Positions 9,327-19,328 of a stretch of 64,000 nt of DNA are shown here, piece after piece; position 1 is the first letter of the stretch; each line of letters opens with the position of its first letter. Source of the DNA: Maribacter caenipelagi (GTDB lineage: Bacteria > Bacteroidota > Bacteroidia > Flavobacteriales > Flavobacteriaceae); NCBI RefSeq assembly GCF_004364175.1, contig NZ_SNZW01000016.1, forward strand, positions 92,693 through 156,692, in the 5' to 3' direction. Under the pieces are notes generated by a model, which saw only the letters and a program-made list of their open reading frames with translations, was not told the DNA's origin and did no database searches. The position numbers were made by a program, and so were the translations under genes.

Positions 9327-12300
9327 TTAATTCTTCTGAAACACCCGAACGGAGTCTCTATTCTGAGTAACGATATAATAAGGATAGTTTTCTTTGCTAC
9401 TTTTAACGGTAGCTATACTTTTAGAATCACCTGGTACTAAAAATCCGCTTTCTAGAGTAAGTATCGTTTTAAAATCACCTTTGCCATCATTCTCTAATAA
9501 TAAGCCGTTGAAAGCGTCATATCGTCCTATAAAAACTTCATTTCCATAATCGTTCCCTACCAATAGTACATCTTCTTTGCCGTCATTATTGTAATCTAAT
9601 GTTTCAATACCGTTAATTGGAGCAACTTGCGCTTCTATTGGTAGTGGTATGAATACGAATTTTCCACCACCAAGGTTTTCGACGTATATACTTTTATCGT
9701 AATTGATAGTTAATTTTTCAACTCCGCCTAGCTCCTCTTTTGTAAATAGTGTCGTTTGTGTTGTATTTGCATAATCTTTGTACAAATTGAATTTTGATCT
9801 GAATAATGGACTTTGTCCAAATAGGTCTCCACCGAAATTAACAGGGGCAGAGATAAAAGTTGTGTCAGAATAATTTTTCTTCAAGTATGTGAAGGCTACT
9901 GGGTCTACAGTTCCATTATCGTCAAAATCCTTATAAAGCACATCTACGGGTCTATTTTCATTTGGCTGAAAAATATTGTTATTTCCTAGATTGCCTACTA
10001 TGAAATCTATGTCTCCATCATTATCGAAATCATTAGCTTTAATACTTTGCCACCATCCAAATAATTGATCAAGCCCTGTTTGATTGATAATTTTAAACCC
10101 ACTCTCTTCATTTTTAAAGAATGTAATGGGCATATATTCTCCTACTACTATCAAGTCTAACCTGTCATCATTATCAAAATCTTGCCAGACAGCATCCGTT
10201 AACATTCCAATATTCCTTAATTCTGGAGCTAACGTTTCTGTTACGTCTTTTAAAATTCCTTTTTCATTAACCAAAAGGAAGCTTTTCTCTGCAATTGGAA
10301 ATTTTGCAAAAGGAGTTCTGCCTCCAATAAATAAATCTGTAAAGCCATCATTATTAAAATCAGCTGCCGTTACAATAGATCCACTAGCTTGTATTACTGG
10401 CATTTTGTCCTTGGCCAATATAAAGTTGCCTTTTCCGTCATTAATCATTAAACGATCAGTATAAAACTCTAATCCCTTCATGAACTCATTACTTCCAGAA
10501 ACTAAATAAAGGTCTAAATCACCATCGTTGTCAAGGTCAAATAAAACCATGCTTTCTTCTTCAAACGTTTTATTATATACATCAGTAAATAGGGGCGTGT
10601 TAGAGAAACTTCCGGCTTTATTTTGTATAAAAAGTTGAGGGGAGGTGCCAGATGAGCTTCCAATTATGAAATCTTCATATCCGTCACCATTTATATCACC
10701 CTTTACTACACATGGACCGTTTTGAGTCAGTTTTTTAGGTAAAATTCGCTGAACATTAAAATCAACCATATCCAGTTCATCATGAGTATAAATAATTCCA
10801 ATATCATTCGATATCTCTTTAAATATTGGTAAATACTCTTTTTTCGCTAAAGGAAATACCAAAGTGTTAGTAGTTATATCGATTGCATTATTATAATCCA
10901 AATTAATGGTAGTATCAATTCTTAACTGATTTATTTTTTGATACTTACCATCTGGCCATACTATTTCTAAAGAGGCAACCTGGCTTTTATCGTTCAAGCC
11001 AAAATGTATAACATCGTCTATACTAGACATGTATCCTCTAGTTAAATACTGCTCATGGTATTGAAATTCTTCTTCATTTATTCTTAGTACTATTTTGGAA
11101 CCAATTCCATTTTTATTATTGTTTAAACCACTAAGTTTTACTTTTAAAAAGTGTGAATTCGTCTTTTCTGCATTATTGGTATTGTTTTGGAAAAGAAATG
11201 CTTCGTCATTTATGTTGTTGACTACATAATCTAAATCACCATCATTGTCAAAATCACAATACGCTGCACCATTAGAAAATGAAGGTATATCTAAGCCCCA
11301 ATCGTTGCTAGAATCATTGAAAGTTCCTTTTTTAGTGTTATGAAATGAATAATTTGGAATTTTAACTACTGGAATAGAGTCAAGTATTTGACTTGGGCTT
11401 AAAAATCTACGTACGTTAAAATTAAATTCTCCAAAATCTAAGTCGGTGATGTCTCTTGGAAATCCGTTTGTAATGAATAAATCTTTGTAACCATCATTAT
11501 CTGCATCAAAAAATAGGGGAGACCAGCTCCAATCTGTTCTAGATACTCCAGCTAATAAACCTATCTCACTATATGGCACATTTGGTCCTTGACCAACTTG
11601 TAGCATATTACGCATATATTGGTGGCTGTAGCCATATCTTTTATTCATGACATAGTCATTATATTTTGTATCTCGTATGGTAGTTTTTAATCTGTAATTA
11701 GTTTCTCCTAACATATCTAAAGTGATGATATCTAAATATCCATCATTGTTAAAATCGGAAATATCATTACCCATAGAAAATTTACTTTGGTGCTTAACAA
11801 GATCATCTATATTGTTATTGAAAGTACCGTCTTGATTATTAATATATAGAATGTCATTGGTGAGGTAATCATTGCTCACATAAATATCTGACCAACCATC
11901 ATTGTTAATATCAGAAATGGCAATACCTAATCCATAACCTTCTATGGTTATACCTGCTTCAATGGTAACATCTGTAAATGTATTGTCTCCATTATTATGA
12001 TATAAACGATCATTACTCAATGCAGAACCATCTGTAATTTTTTTTCTATAATTGGAAGGGAGTACATGAACGTCAACGTTATTTAATACATAAAGGTCTA
12101 ATAGTCCGTCTTTATCATAATCAAAGAAAGTAGCATTCATACTGTTGCCCGTATCTGCAATACCATATTCTTTAGCTAATTCTTTAAAAACAGGAACTCC
12201 GTTTTCGTCTAGTCCTTGATTTACAAAAAGCATATTAGCTTTATCTTCTTTTGATGGATACATTGCTGCGCAAATGTAAATGTCCAAAAAGCCATCATTA

Positions 12301-12659
12301 TTAATGTCTACTACAGCTACACCTGTTTTCCATTTATTATCTGCGGCTGTTCCGCTTGTTTCTGTTACATCGTCGAATTTTAAATCACCTTTATTTAGAT
12401 AAAGTTTATTACTGACCTGATTTCCTGTAAAAAACAAATCTGGTTTATCGTCATTATTAAAATCACCGATGGCAACACCGCCACCGTTAAATATATATTC
12501 ACTGGTAAGAATATTAAAACTATCTGTCTCTATTATTTTATTATTGAAGGTAATACCTGAGTAGTCAGATTCAATTTTAGAAAATAGTTTGGTTGTTTGT
12601 TTTTTGCAAGAGGATAATGATATGATAAGTACTAGAATACTAAACAGAATTTTTTTCAT
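9327..12659 (-). CDS. VCBS/FG-GAP repeat lipoprotein with ASPIC/UnbV domain
   Basis: This is a 1110-residue lipoprotein (signal MKKILFSILVLIISLSSC). It has two blocks of FG-GAP/VCBS repeats, with calcium-binding loops such as DFNNDDKPDLFF, DINNDGFLDIYI and DFDNDGDIDFIV, giving two predicted seven-bladed beta-propellers. Between them, around residues 513-585, is an ASPIC/UnbV domain (GIGSKIVLRI, then LEIVWPDGKYQ). This CRTAC1-like family is common in Bacteroidota beside SusC/SusD pairs, and its biochemical role is not established. It lies downstream of SusD on the same strand, but a strong terminator at 12759-12793 separates them, so it is probably transcribed on its own or by read-through. 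It is likely surface exposed and may bind a ligand for the neighbouring transporter (inference). Confidence 0.9.
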   Translation of the reverse strand: MKKILFSILVLIISLSSCKKQTTKLFSKIESDYSGITFNNKIIETDSFNILTSEYIFNGGGVAIGDFNNDDKPDLFFTGNQVSNKLYLNKGDLKFDDVTETSGTAADNKWKTGVAVVDINNDGFLDIYICAAMYPSKEDKANMLFVNQGLDENGVPVFKELAKEYGIADTGNSMNATFFDYDKDGLLDLYVLNNVDVHVLPSNYRKKITDGSALSNDRLYHNNGDNTFTDVTIEAGITIEGYGLGIAISDINNDGWSDIYVSNDYLTNDILYINNQDGTFNNNIDDLVKHQSKFSMGNDISDFNNDGYLDIITLDMLGETNYRLKTTIRDTKYNDYVMNKRYGYSHQYMRNMLQVGQGPNVPYSEIGLLAGVSRTDWSWSPLFFDADNDGYKDLFITNGFPRDITDLDFGEFNFNVRRFLSPSQILDSIPVVKIPNYSFHNTKKGTFNDSSNDWGLDIPSFSNGAAYCDFDNDGDLDYVVNNINDEAFLFQNNTNNAEKTNSHFLKVKLSGLNNNKNGIGSKIVLRINEEEFQYHEQYLTRGYMSSIDDVIHFGLNDKSQVASLEIVWPDGKYQKINQLRIDTTINLDYNNAIDITTNTLVFPLAKKEYLPIFKEISNDIGIIYTHDELDMVDFNVQRILPKKLTQNGPCVVKGDINGDGYEDFIIGSSSGTSPQLFIQNKAGSFSNTPLFTDVYNKTFEEESMVLFDLDNDGDLDLYLVSGSNEFMKGLEFYTDRLMINDGKGNFILAKDKMPVIQASGSIVTAADFNNDGFTDLFIGGRTPFAKFPIAEKSFLLVNEKGILKDVTETLAPELRNIGMLTDAVWQDFDNDDRLDLIVVGEYMPITFFKNEESGFKIINQTGLDQLFGWWQSIKANDFDNDGDIDFIVGNLGNNNIFQPNENRPVDVLYKDFDDNGTVDPVAFTYLKKNYSDTTFISAPVNFGGDLFGQSPLFRSKFNLYKDYANTTQTTLFTKEELGGVEKLTINYDKSIYVENLGGGKFVFIPLPIEAQVAPINGIETLDYNNDGKEDVLLVGNDYGNEVFIGRYDAFNGLLLENDGKGDFKTILTLESGFLVPGDSKSIATVKSSKENYPYYIVTQNRDSVRVFQKN

Positions 12660-12758
12660 GCTGGTAAGAGAGAGTAGAGGTTGAGTACATATTTTAAATC
12701 GAAAAAATGATATAAAATATCTTGATTTATTTTGTTGTATTGGTTACCTTAAAGATAA

Positions 12759-12793
12759 TAAAAAAGAGGCTGTTTTATAAAAACAGCCTCTTT
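12759..12793 (-). terminator. Terminator of the susCD operon
   Basis: A perfect 13-bp inverted repeat (12763-12775 with 12781-12793, 5-nt loop) is followed on the minus strand by a T-run. It lies 24 nt after the SusD stop codon. Confidence 0.9.
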
Positions 12794-12816
12794 CATTGTA
12801 TTTAGTTTCTTAAATA

Positions 12817-14517
12817 TTAATACCCAGGATTCTGAGTCAATATTCCACCACTTTGATCAATAGCGTTAATTGGAATAGGGAATAAATCAAATTTCTCTAC
12901 ATAAGTACCAAATCTACTATAATCAGATTGATTAATATCTTCTGCTTCATTAGCAATGTAGGTATTGATTACCTCTGTAGCGATATCCCATCTTCTTAAA
13001 TCAAATAAACGATGACCTTCCATACCAAATTCCAAACGACGCTCAAAACGAACAGCCTTTCTTGCGAAATCTATTGTAGGAAAAGTGCCGTAAGCTTCAA
13101 TTTGATAATTTGCAGCAGGTGCATCACCAGCTTCGTTTTGAATATAGGTCATATTTTTTGCTCTATTTCTAACTTGATTTACATAGCTTAAAGCCAATGG
13201 TAAATCTGTATCAGTTTTTTCAATAGCCGCTTCAGCAGCCATTAAAAGAACATCGGCAAAACGCATAACATTGTAATTTATACCAGACCAGTCAGAACCC
13301 CAACCACCTGTACCACGGTTGGCATCAACTTCATCTGCTTGATATATATTCTTCTTTGGTAGATAAGGACCTGAAACATCAGTAAAACCTGCTCGTATCC
13401 ATTCTTTACCAGGATTTGGTCCAAAACCATTATAATCGATTCCTCTTCTTGAAATCGTATAATCGATTCTAGGGTCTAACGGTCCTGTATGCGGTGTAAA
13501 AGGATCAGTACTATTAATACCATAATCACTATTAACATCTGTATCAGCGAAGGTATCTAGTAAAGGTAATCCATCAGTTCCTGTTTGATATGCATTCACT
13601 AAATCTTGAGTTGGTTGATAGAAACCGCAACATGTACCTAATGGACCACCACCAGGAAAATTCAGTGTGCCGGCACCGTTGCCATTAAATGATCTACCAT
13701 CATCTGAAACAAATTGAATTGCAAACATAGATTCTAAACTATTTTCACCTGCAAAGTTAAAATTACTAACATATTCAGGATTCAAGGCGTAAGGACTTGT
13801 TGAAGCCACTTCATTTAATAAAGGAAACGCTTCGTTCCATTTTTCTTGATATAAATATGCTTTACCTAAGAAGGCCTTGGCTACCCAAGAATTTGCGCGA
13901 CCATTTACTACATCAGAATTTAAGCTATTAATCGCTTCTTGTAAATCAGCTTCGATTTGGGTCCAAATTGGACCTGGATTCGGCTGGTTGAATTCTAAAT
14001 TCACTAAATTTTCAACCGAAATGAATGGTACGTTTCCAAAGAACTTTTGAAGTTCAAAATTATAGTAGGCTCTTAGGAAAAGTGCCTCACCTCTTTGTTG
14101 AGTAAAATCACCATCTTCTACTTGATTAATTAAATCTAATACTGCATTACATGCGTTTACACCGCCATAAAGAGCACTCCACCTACCTAAAAACCAGCTG
14201 TTACCAGTTTGCCAATCTAAGGTCTCTACTTGAAATAGAGCAGTGTTGTCACTATCTGTACTACCTCTGTGAGCATCATCGGATACTACATCGGTCCACC
14301 AGTTGTCCCCTCCTGCAGCTACACCTTCACCTTGGCGGCTAATACGTTCACCATCCATGGCTGAATACGCTGCTGTAAGTTTAAGATCAACTCCTGTCGC
14401 ATTTTGTAATGCTGCGTCGGACAGTGCACCTGTTGGGGCTATATCCGTAAAATCATCACTACATGCACCTAGCATCATACATGTTAGTGTTATGGAATAA
14501 ATTATTTTCTTTTTCAT
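12817..14517 (-). CDS. SusD/RagB family outer-membrane nutrient-binding lipoprotein
   Basis: This 566-residue surface lipoprotein (MKKKIIYSITLTCMMLGAC signal) forms the lid of a SusC-type TonB-dependent channel. Family marks are an N-terminal TPR-like helical half (LFLRAYYNFELQKFFGNVPF, WVAKAFLGKAYLYQEKWNEA) and a C-terminal segment with LMAAEAAIE, LSYVNQVRNRA, RRLEFGMEGHRLFDLRRW and FPIPINAIDQ. The length is typical. It starts 3 nt after the SusC stop, so the two are co-translated and surely form one complex. No glycoside hydrolase, sensor or ECF sigma/anti-sigma pair is adjacent, so the substrate (glycan, peptide or other) cannot be assigned. Confidence 0.96.
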   Translation of the reverse strand: MKKKIIYSITLTCMMLGACSDDFTDIAPTGALSDAALQNATGVDLKLTAAYSAMDGERISRQGEGVAAGGDNWWTDVVSDDAHRGSTDSDNTALFQVETLDWQTGNSWFLGRWSALYGGVNACNAVLDLINQVEDGDFTQQRGEALFLRAYYNFELQKFFGNVPFISVENLVNLEFNQPNPGPIWTQIEADLQEAINSLNSDVVNGRANSWVAKAFLGKAYLYQEKWNEAFPLLNEVASTSPYALNPEYVSNFNFAGENSLESMFAIQFVSDDGRSFNGNGAGTLNFPGGGPLGTCCGFYQPTQDLVNAYQTGTDGLPLLDTFADTDVNSDYGINSTDPFTPHTGPLDPRIDYTISRRGIDYNGFGPNPGKEWIRAGFTDVSGPYLPKKNIYQADEVDANRGTGGWGSDWSGINYNVMRFADVLLMAAEAAIEKTDTDLPLALSYVNQVRNRAKNMTYIQNEAGDAPAANYQIEAYGTFPTIDFARKAVRFERRLEFGMEGHRLFDLRRWDIATEVINTYIANEAEDINQSDYSRFGTYVEKFDLFPIPINAIDQSGGILTQNPGY

Positions 14518-14520
14518 TTT

Positions 14521-17500
14521 TTAAAATTTTAAATTAACACCTAATGAGTAAATAGAGGCTAAAGGATAATTGTTATCTGAAACACCAATTGTAAGGTTGT
14601 CTATTGAACCATTATCGTTAAGTCTTGGTTGTAATTCTGGATCAACCCCGTCATAACCGGTAATTGTCAAGAGATTGGTACCTTGAATGTAAAACCTTAC
14701 ACTATCCATACCCATCATACCTGCAACTTTTTCATTAAAAGAATATCCTATTTGTAAGTTTTTTAGTCTCATATAAGAACCATCTTCAACAAAGAAAGAA
14801 TTTGATGTACCTTCATTATTAGTAATACTTGCACTTAATGCAGGTAAAGATGCATCAAGGTTTTCAGGAGTCCAAGAATCTAATACTCTTGTGCTTCTAT
14901 TAGCATTGAAGAATGTTGGAAAATCAGTATATACTTTATCGTTGTTGAAAATTTCATTTCCTTGAGAACCTTGTAAAAAGGCAGACATGTCAAATCCTTT
15001 GTAACCCATTGTCAGGTTGAAGCCATAAGTGAAATCTGGGTGAGGACTACCAATAAAGGTTCTGTCATCATCATTTATAACACCATCAGGCGTAACATCT
15101 TTATATCTGAATCTACCTACACCATCTGCAGGAGTTGCAAATCCTTGATCAGGTGCTGCAGCGACTTCTGCTTCTGTTGCGAAAATGCCTTCTACAATTC
15201 TTCCATAAAAAGAAGAAAGCGGTTGACCCTCTTGAGTTCTAGTTACAGTACCTGTAGTTCTAAAACCACCGAAACCAGTTTGGAAAGCACTAATCAAATC
15301 GGTAACCTCATTTTTGTATGCTGAGAAATTCATGTCAATACCATATCTAAAACCAGAATTAGTAACATCAGCATAGCTTAGGGTTGCATCAATTCCTTTA
15401 TTTTCTATTGAACCTACATTTACATAAGGCGCATTTGCTGCAATTGCTGTAGAACTGAACAACGCGTTATCTGGGTTAATCAAATCTTTAGTTTCAATTA
15501 TGAAATATTCAGCTTCAAGATTTAATTTATTGTCAAAAAATCCAAGTTCAATACCAAAGTTGGTTGTTTCACTGGTTTCCCACTTTAAATTAGGGTTACC
15601 CGCAGATTCTAAAATAGCACCTTGCGAAACACCTCCGCTACCGTTAAAACCGTAATCGGCATATTGCTGACTTAAAGCAGAAATGTTATAAGTAGGATTG
15701 TTTACAGGAAGTGTTTGGTTACCCAATTGCCCCCATGAACCTTTGAATTTCAACCTGCTCACTGTACTATTTTCAGGCCAAAAACCTTCGTTACTTACTA
15801 CCCAACCACCACTGAATGATGGGAAAATATCACTTTTATTATCTCCAAGGAATCTTGAAGATTCATCTTGACGAACCGTAGCTGTCAAAAAGTATTTACC
15901 AGCAAAATTGTAGTTCGCGCTTCCAAAAACAGAAAATAATGAAGATGCATTATCGTACGCATAAGCTACGTTTGCCGCACCGCCACCATTACTTAATAAA
16001 TAATATTCAGGGGTTTCGAAGAAATAGTTCGTCCTTGAAATTTCTTTACCTTTGCCAGTAACATTAACAGCTTCAATACCTACCAGGGCATTTAAATTGT
16101 GGTCACCAAATGATTTGTTATAATTTAAGGTATTTGACCAAACCCATTCGTAAGTGTCTTGATCTGCCTCTGTTAGTGTATTTGTAGATATTGGTTCAGA
16201 CGACTCAGGTATTAAAGCTCTAAACTGTCTCGTATTAAAGGCTCTTAGAGATCCACCAATAGAAGTCTTAAACTGCAATCCGTCCAGTATATCTAATGTT
16301 GCATAAATATCACCAAATACTCTTAAGTTTTTAGTATAGTTATCTGCTTGTCTATTTGCTTCTGCTACAGGGTTGTTTGGGTTTGATAATCCTGTGTCAT
16401 TACTATAATTACCAGCATAATTGCCTTCGTCATCAAAAACAGGAACCAAAGGAGACATTCTGGTAGCAAAGTTAAACCAAGATTGTCCGCCATTTCTATT
16501 ATCAAAAGATATGTTAGCGTGCTCTCCAATCTTAATTCTATCCCCTACTTTAAATTCTGAATTCAAACGAACTGATCCTCTTTTAAAACCTGTTGCAATT
16601 TGAATACCTTGACGATTTAAATAGCTAGCAGAAAATAGAAATTTAGATTGCTCATTACCGTTCTCTAATGTTATAGAGGCATTTTGAGTAACTGCAGCTC
16701 TATATATTTCATCTAACCAATTTGTTCCACCGCCTGGTTTTACCGTAGCACTTACTGGAGCTCTCTGCAACTGGGTAGGTACAACTGGGGTTGGTCCGTC
16801 GCCATATTGAGCATGCGAAGGTGTGCCGCCATCATTTCTTATACTTTGAAAAATCATTTCCCCATGTTGTTGGGTGTTTAAAAGCTCAGGAACATTGGTG
16901 GCTTGAGAAAAACCAGTGTACATATCAACAGAAATTCTTGCAGAATTCATATTATATCCTCCACCCTTAGTTGTGATTATAACTACACCATTAGATGCTC
17001 TAGCACCGTATATTGCAGCTGCACCATCCTTAAGAACGTTCATTTGTGCGATATCTGCAGGGTTGATTGAGTTTAAGATACTTGGATCATCAGTTTGTAC
17101 ACCATCGATAATATATAATGGGTCATTACTGTTACCGGTACCATAACCTCTAATTCTTACTACTGGTGTTGCGCCAGGAGAACCATTATTGGTTATCGTA
17201 ACACCTGAAACTCTACCCTGTAATGCTTCAGCAGCATTTACGATAGGTGCTTTTGTTGCTTCAGATACATCTACACTACCTACAGAACCTGTTAAATCTC
17301 CTCTAGTTTGGGTTGAATAACCTGTAACAATCACTTCGTCTAATGCAGCAGCATCTTCAGCTAAGGTTGCATTTACGTTTGATTGACCATTTACTGCAAT
17401 TTCTGTGCTTTTAAATCCTATATAGCTAAATACTAATGTAGCACCATCAGATACATTTAAACTATAGTTACCATCAAAATCTGTTTGTGTACCATTAGTA

Positions 17501-17733
17501 GTTCCTTTTTCAACGACGTTGGCGCCAGGTAATGGTGAGCCAGTGTCATCAAGAACAGTTCCTGTAATAGTTGATTGAAGTGTTTTTACTTCAACTTCTT
17601 TTGAAGTACTTGTGTTTTCATTTGCTTGGGCCAATTGAGCTCCTAAGCAAACAAGCATTGATAAAACTCCAGTCTTAATAAAGGATGACCTTTTTCTGGA
17701 TTTCATCAACGTGTAATCACGTTTTTGATTCAT
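14521..17733 (-). CDS. SusC/RagA family TonB-linked outer-membrane transporter
   Basis: This is a 1070-residue TonB-dependent channel. In order it shows a signal peptide (about residues 10-38), a carboxypeptidase-regulatory-like domain (GTVLDDTGSPLPGANVVEKG to FSYIGFKS, about 55-120), a TonB box/plug (LDEVIVTGYSTQTRGDLTGS, LQGRVSGVTITNNGSPG, VRIRGYGTGNSNDPLYIIDG) and a long beta-barrel ending in the aromatic-type terminus LGVNLKF. It imports ligands captured by SusD, using energy from TonB. There are two possible starts nine codons apart (17733 and 17706); the downstream one gives the more usual signal peptide. It is the first gene of the susCD operon and is preceded by a long untranslated region (17734-18128) that may carry regulation. 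Confidence 0.96.
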   Translation of the reverse strand: MNQKRDYTLMKSRKRSSFIKTGVLSMLVCLGAQLAQANENTSTSKEVEVKTLQSTITGTVLDDTGSPLPGANVVEKGTTNGTQTDFDGNYSLNVSDGATLVFSYIGFKSTEIAVNGQSNVNATLAEDAAALDEVIVTGYSTQTRGDLTGSVGSVDVSEATKAPIVNAAEALQGRVSGVTITNNGSPGATPVVRIRGYGTGNSNDPLYIIDGVQTDDPSILNSINPADIAQMNVLKDGAAAIYGARASNGVVIITTKGGGYNMNSARISVDMYTGFSQATNVPELLNTQQHGEMIFQSIRNDGGTPSHAQYGDGPTPVVPTQLQRAPVSATVKPGGGTNWLDEIYRAAVTQNASITLENGNEQSKFLFSASYLNRQGIQIATGFKRGSVRLNSEFKVGDRIKIGEHANISFDNRNGGQSWFNFATRMSPLVPVFDDEGNYAGNYSNDTGLSNPNNPVAEANRQADNYTKNLRVFGDIYATLDILDGLQFKTSIGGSLRAFNTRQFRALIPESSEPISTNTLTEADQDTYEWVWSNTLNYNKSFGDHNLNALVGIEAVNVTGKGKEISRTNYFFETPEYYLLSNGGGAANVAYAYDNASSLFSVFGSANYNFAGKYFLTATVRQDESSRFLGDNKSDIFPSFSGGWVVSNEGFWPENSTVSRLKFKGSWGQLGNQTLPVNNPTYNISALSQQYADYGFNGSGGVSQGAILESAGNPNLKWETSETTNFGIELGFFDNKLNLEAEYFIIETKDLINPDNALFSSTAIAANAPYVNVGSIENKGIDATLSYADVTNSGFRYGIDMNFSAYKNEVTDLISAFQTGFGGFRTTGTVTRTQEGQPLSSFYGRIVEGIFATEAEVAAAPDQGFATPADGVGRFRYKDVTPDGVINDDDRTFIGSPHPDFTYGFNLTMGYKGFDMSAFLQGSQGNEIFNNDKVYTDFPTFFNANRSTRVLDSWTPENLDASLPALSASITNNEGTSNSFFVEDGSYMRLKNLQIGYSFNEKVAGMMGMDSVRFYIQGTNLLTITGYDGVDPELQPRLNDNGSIDNLTIGVSDNNYPLASIYSLGVNLKF

Positions 17734-18128
17734 AATTGTTGTTGTTTGTTAGTTTAAATAAATTTTGTAGAATTTGATCTTTTAAAATTTTTAGTTGCAG
17801 TGTTTAAATGTTAAAAAAATCAAAATCTGGTATAATAATAGCAATTTTACTTCAATAACCGATATTTCATAAGTGATATTTTATGAGTATCATAATGTCA
17901 ATTAGAGCTATTGCTATTGTAATAATCTGTATTAATAGGCGTAATTATTGAGTTATCAGCAATTTAGCTCTTGTAAAATTCAGAAATTAGCACGTTAAAT
18001 TTTTAACATTTTAAGTTTAATATGTGGCTAAAAAATTAGGGTAAAAGGTAATATACAACGTTGTAGTTTGTCGTTTTAAATAAATTTCAGCAAATGTTAA
18101 AATATATAATTTTTGGACTAATTCTGAC
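17734..18128 (-). promoter_or_regulatory. 395-nt gene-free leader upstream of susC
   Basis: No coding frame is supported. The stretch is very AT-rich. It holds an imperfect inverted repeat (17905-17914 with 17959-17970, GAGCTATTGC against GCAATTTAGCTC), a near-repeat GATATTTCAT/GATATTTTAT at about 17861-17886, and a perfect 10-bp palindrome ACAACGTTGT at 18055-18064. I find no exact TAnnTTTG element on the minus strand. By position it must contain the susCD promoter and may contain an operator or a structured leader. Confidence 0.45.
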
Positions 18129-19322
18129 TTAATTATGGTCTGAAAAAATTTGTAAACATGAAATTATGAGTAAATTTTTATCTAAATCGGTAGTGCAAAA
18201 TAGATAGCTATTTCCACCTTCTTTAATGCCTAATTTCTTTCTAATTTTTACCACTGAATCGGGGAAATTTCTTGTCGTAATATTAGCCTTGCTTATACCA
18301 GAATTTTTAAAGGATTTTTTAGAATATTCATAAATATTTTCAATTTTAAATATTCGACCAGGAAATGAGATTAATTCTTTAGAAGTGTAAAGATGTGAAT
18401 TTGATTGTATTTTAAAAAGATTGTAATCTTTAGCTATAGTTTTGAAGGCGCCAGATTTTAAAATTGCAGCATTTGGTTCGTAGATATAATTAAGTGGTTT
18501 TGAGTATTGCGTATCTACAATCTGTTCTTCACTTAGATGAAATTGAAATTCTTGTAATGTCTTTGCTTTATAATTTATTGTCTTAATCAATGGTTCATTC
18601 TTGTAATTTTTCTGAATTAACCAAAGAACTTCTTTTACGTCATTATTAACTGCTATAATATGAATTTCTTTTACATTCGATAATTCTTTTAATCCGCTTT
18701 TAATATCAAGTAATGGTCCTGTCTTTATCAATAGATTTGAAGATTTCGATAATAAGAGGCCCATATTGCTAACGACATTTGGTTCGCAGTCAGATAAGTA
18801 GTAGACTTTTTTATTATCCTTATCTCTTCTTGAGGGGTCGCTATAAACCCAATCATATATATTAGAAGAATCTCTTAAAAAGGCTAAACCATCAACAGAC
18901 AAGCACTCTATGTTTTTAGCATTTAATTGTAAAAAATTATACTGTGCAATTTTTGATAAATCCTTATTTCTTTCAACATGAAAAACATGATTCATTTTTT
19001 TGCTAAAGGCAAAGGAATCTACTCCAAAGCCTCCTGTTATGTCAACGATAGATGCTCCATCAATTATCGAAGCTTTATAGTTCGCCGTAACCTCTGATGA
19101 TGTTTGTGAAAGATTTAATTTGTTTGGGTAGTAAATGTTGTCTGCGCCAAACCATGTTGGTAATTTAAATTTAGCTTTTAATTTCGATTCTATTTGTTCT
19201 ACCAGCTCTCTTGAAGATACCTCTGAAAATCTAGATTTAGATAAAAGTATTTTATGAATATCAGTGTTTAAATTATCATTGATAAACTGTTGTATATCGT
19301 TGGCTAATATTTCAGAATTCAC
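18129..19322 (-). CDS. Class I SAM-dependent methyltransferase with THUMP-like domain
   Basis: This 397-residue predicted RNA or protein methyltransferase has a SAM-binding motif I (VDITGGFGVDSFAFS, about residues 91-105), an acidic motif (HVERN) and the catalytic-type SDPSRRD motif followed by LSDCEP. The C-terminal third (YIYEPNAAILKSGAF to FPGRIF and NFPDSV) fits the THUMP-like domain found in this Bacteroidota family. The target is not known. The gene begins with GTG 6 nt after the stop of the AI-2E gene, at the end of a five-gene minus-strand operon led by tsaD. That placement with tsaD and rsmE suggests an RNA-modification role (inference). There is no ATG at an equivalent position. Confidence 0.85.
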   Translation of the reverse strand: MNSEILANDIQQFINDNLNTDIHKILLSKSRFSEVSSRELVEQIESKLKAKFKLPTWFGADNIYYPNKLNLSQTSSEVTANYKASIIDGASIVDITGGFGVDSFAFSKKMNHVFHVERNKDLSKIAQYNFLQLNAKNIECLSVDGLAFLRDSSNIYDWVYSDPSRRDKDNKKVYYLSDCEPNVVSNMGLLLSKSSNLLIKTGPLLDIKSGLKELSNVKEIHIIAVNNDVKEVLWLIQKNYKNEPLIKTINYKAKTLQEFQFHLSEEQIVDTQYSKPLNYIYEPNAAILKSGAFKTIAKDYNLFKIQSNSHLYTSKELISFPGRIFKIENIYEYSKKSFKNSGISKANITTRNFPDSVVKIRKKLGIKEGGNSYLFCTTDLDKNLLIISCLQIFSDHN

Positions 19323-19328
19323 GAATGC

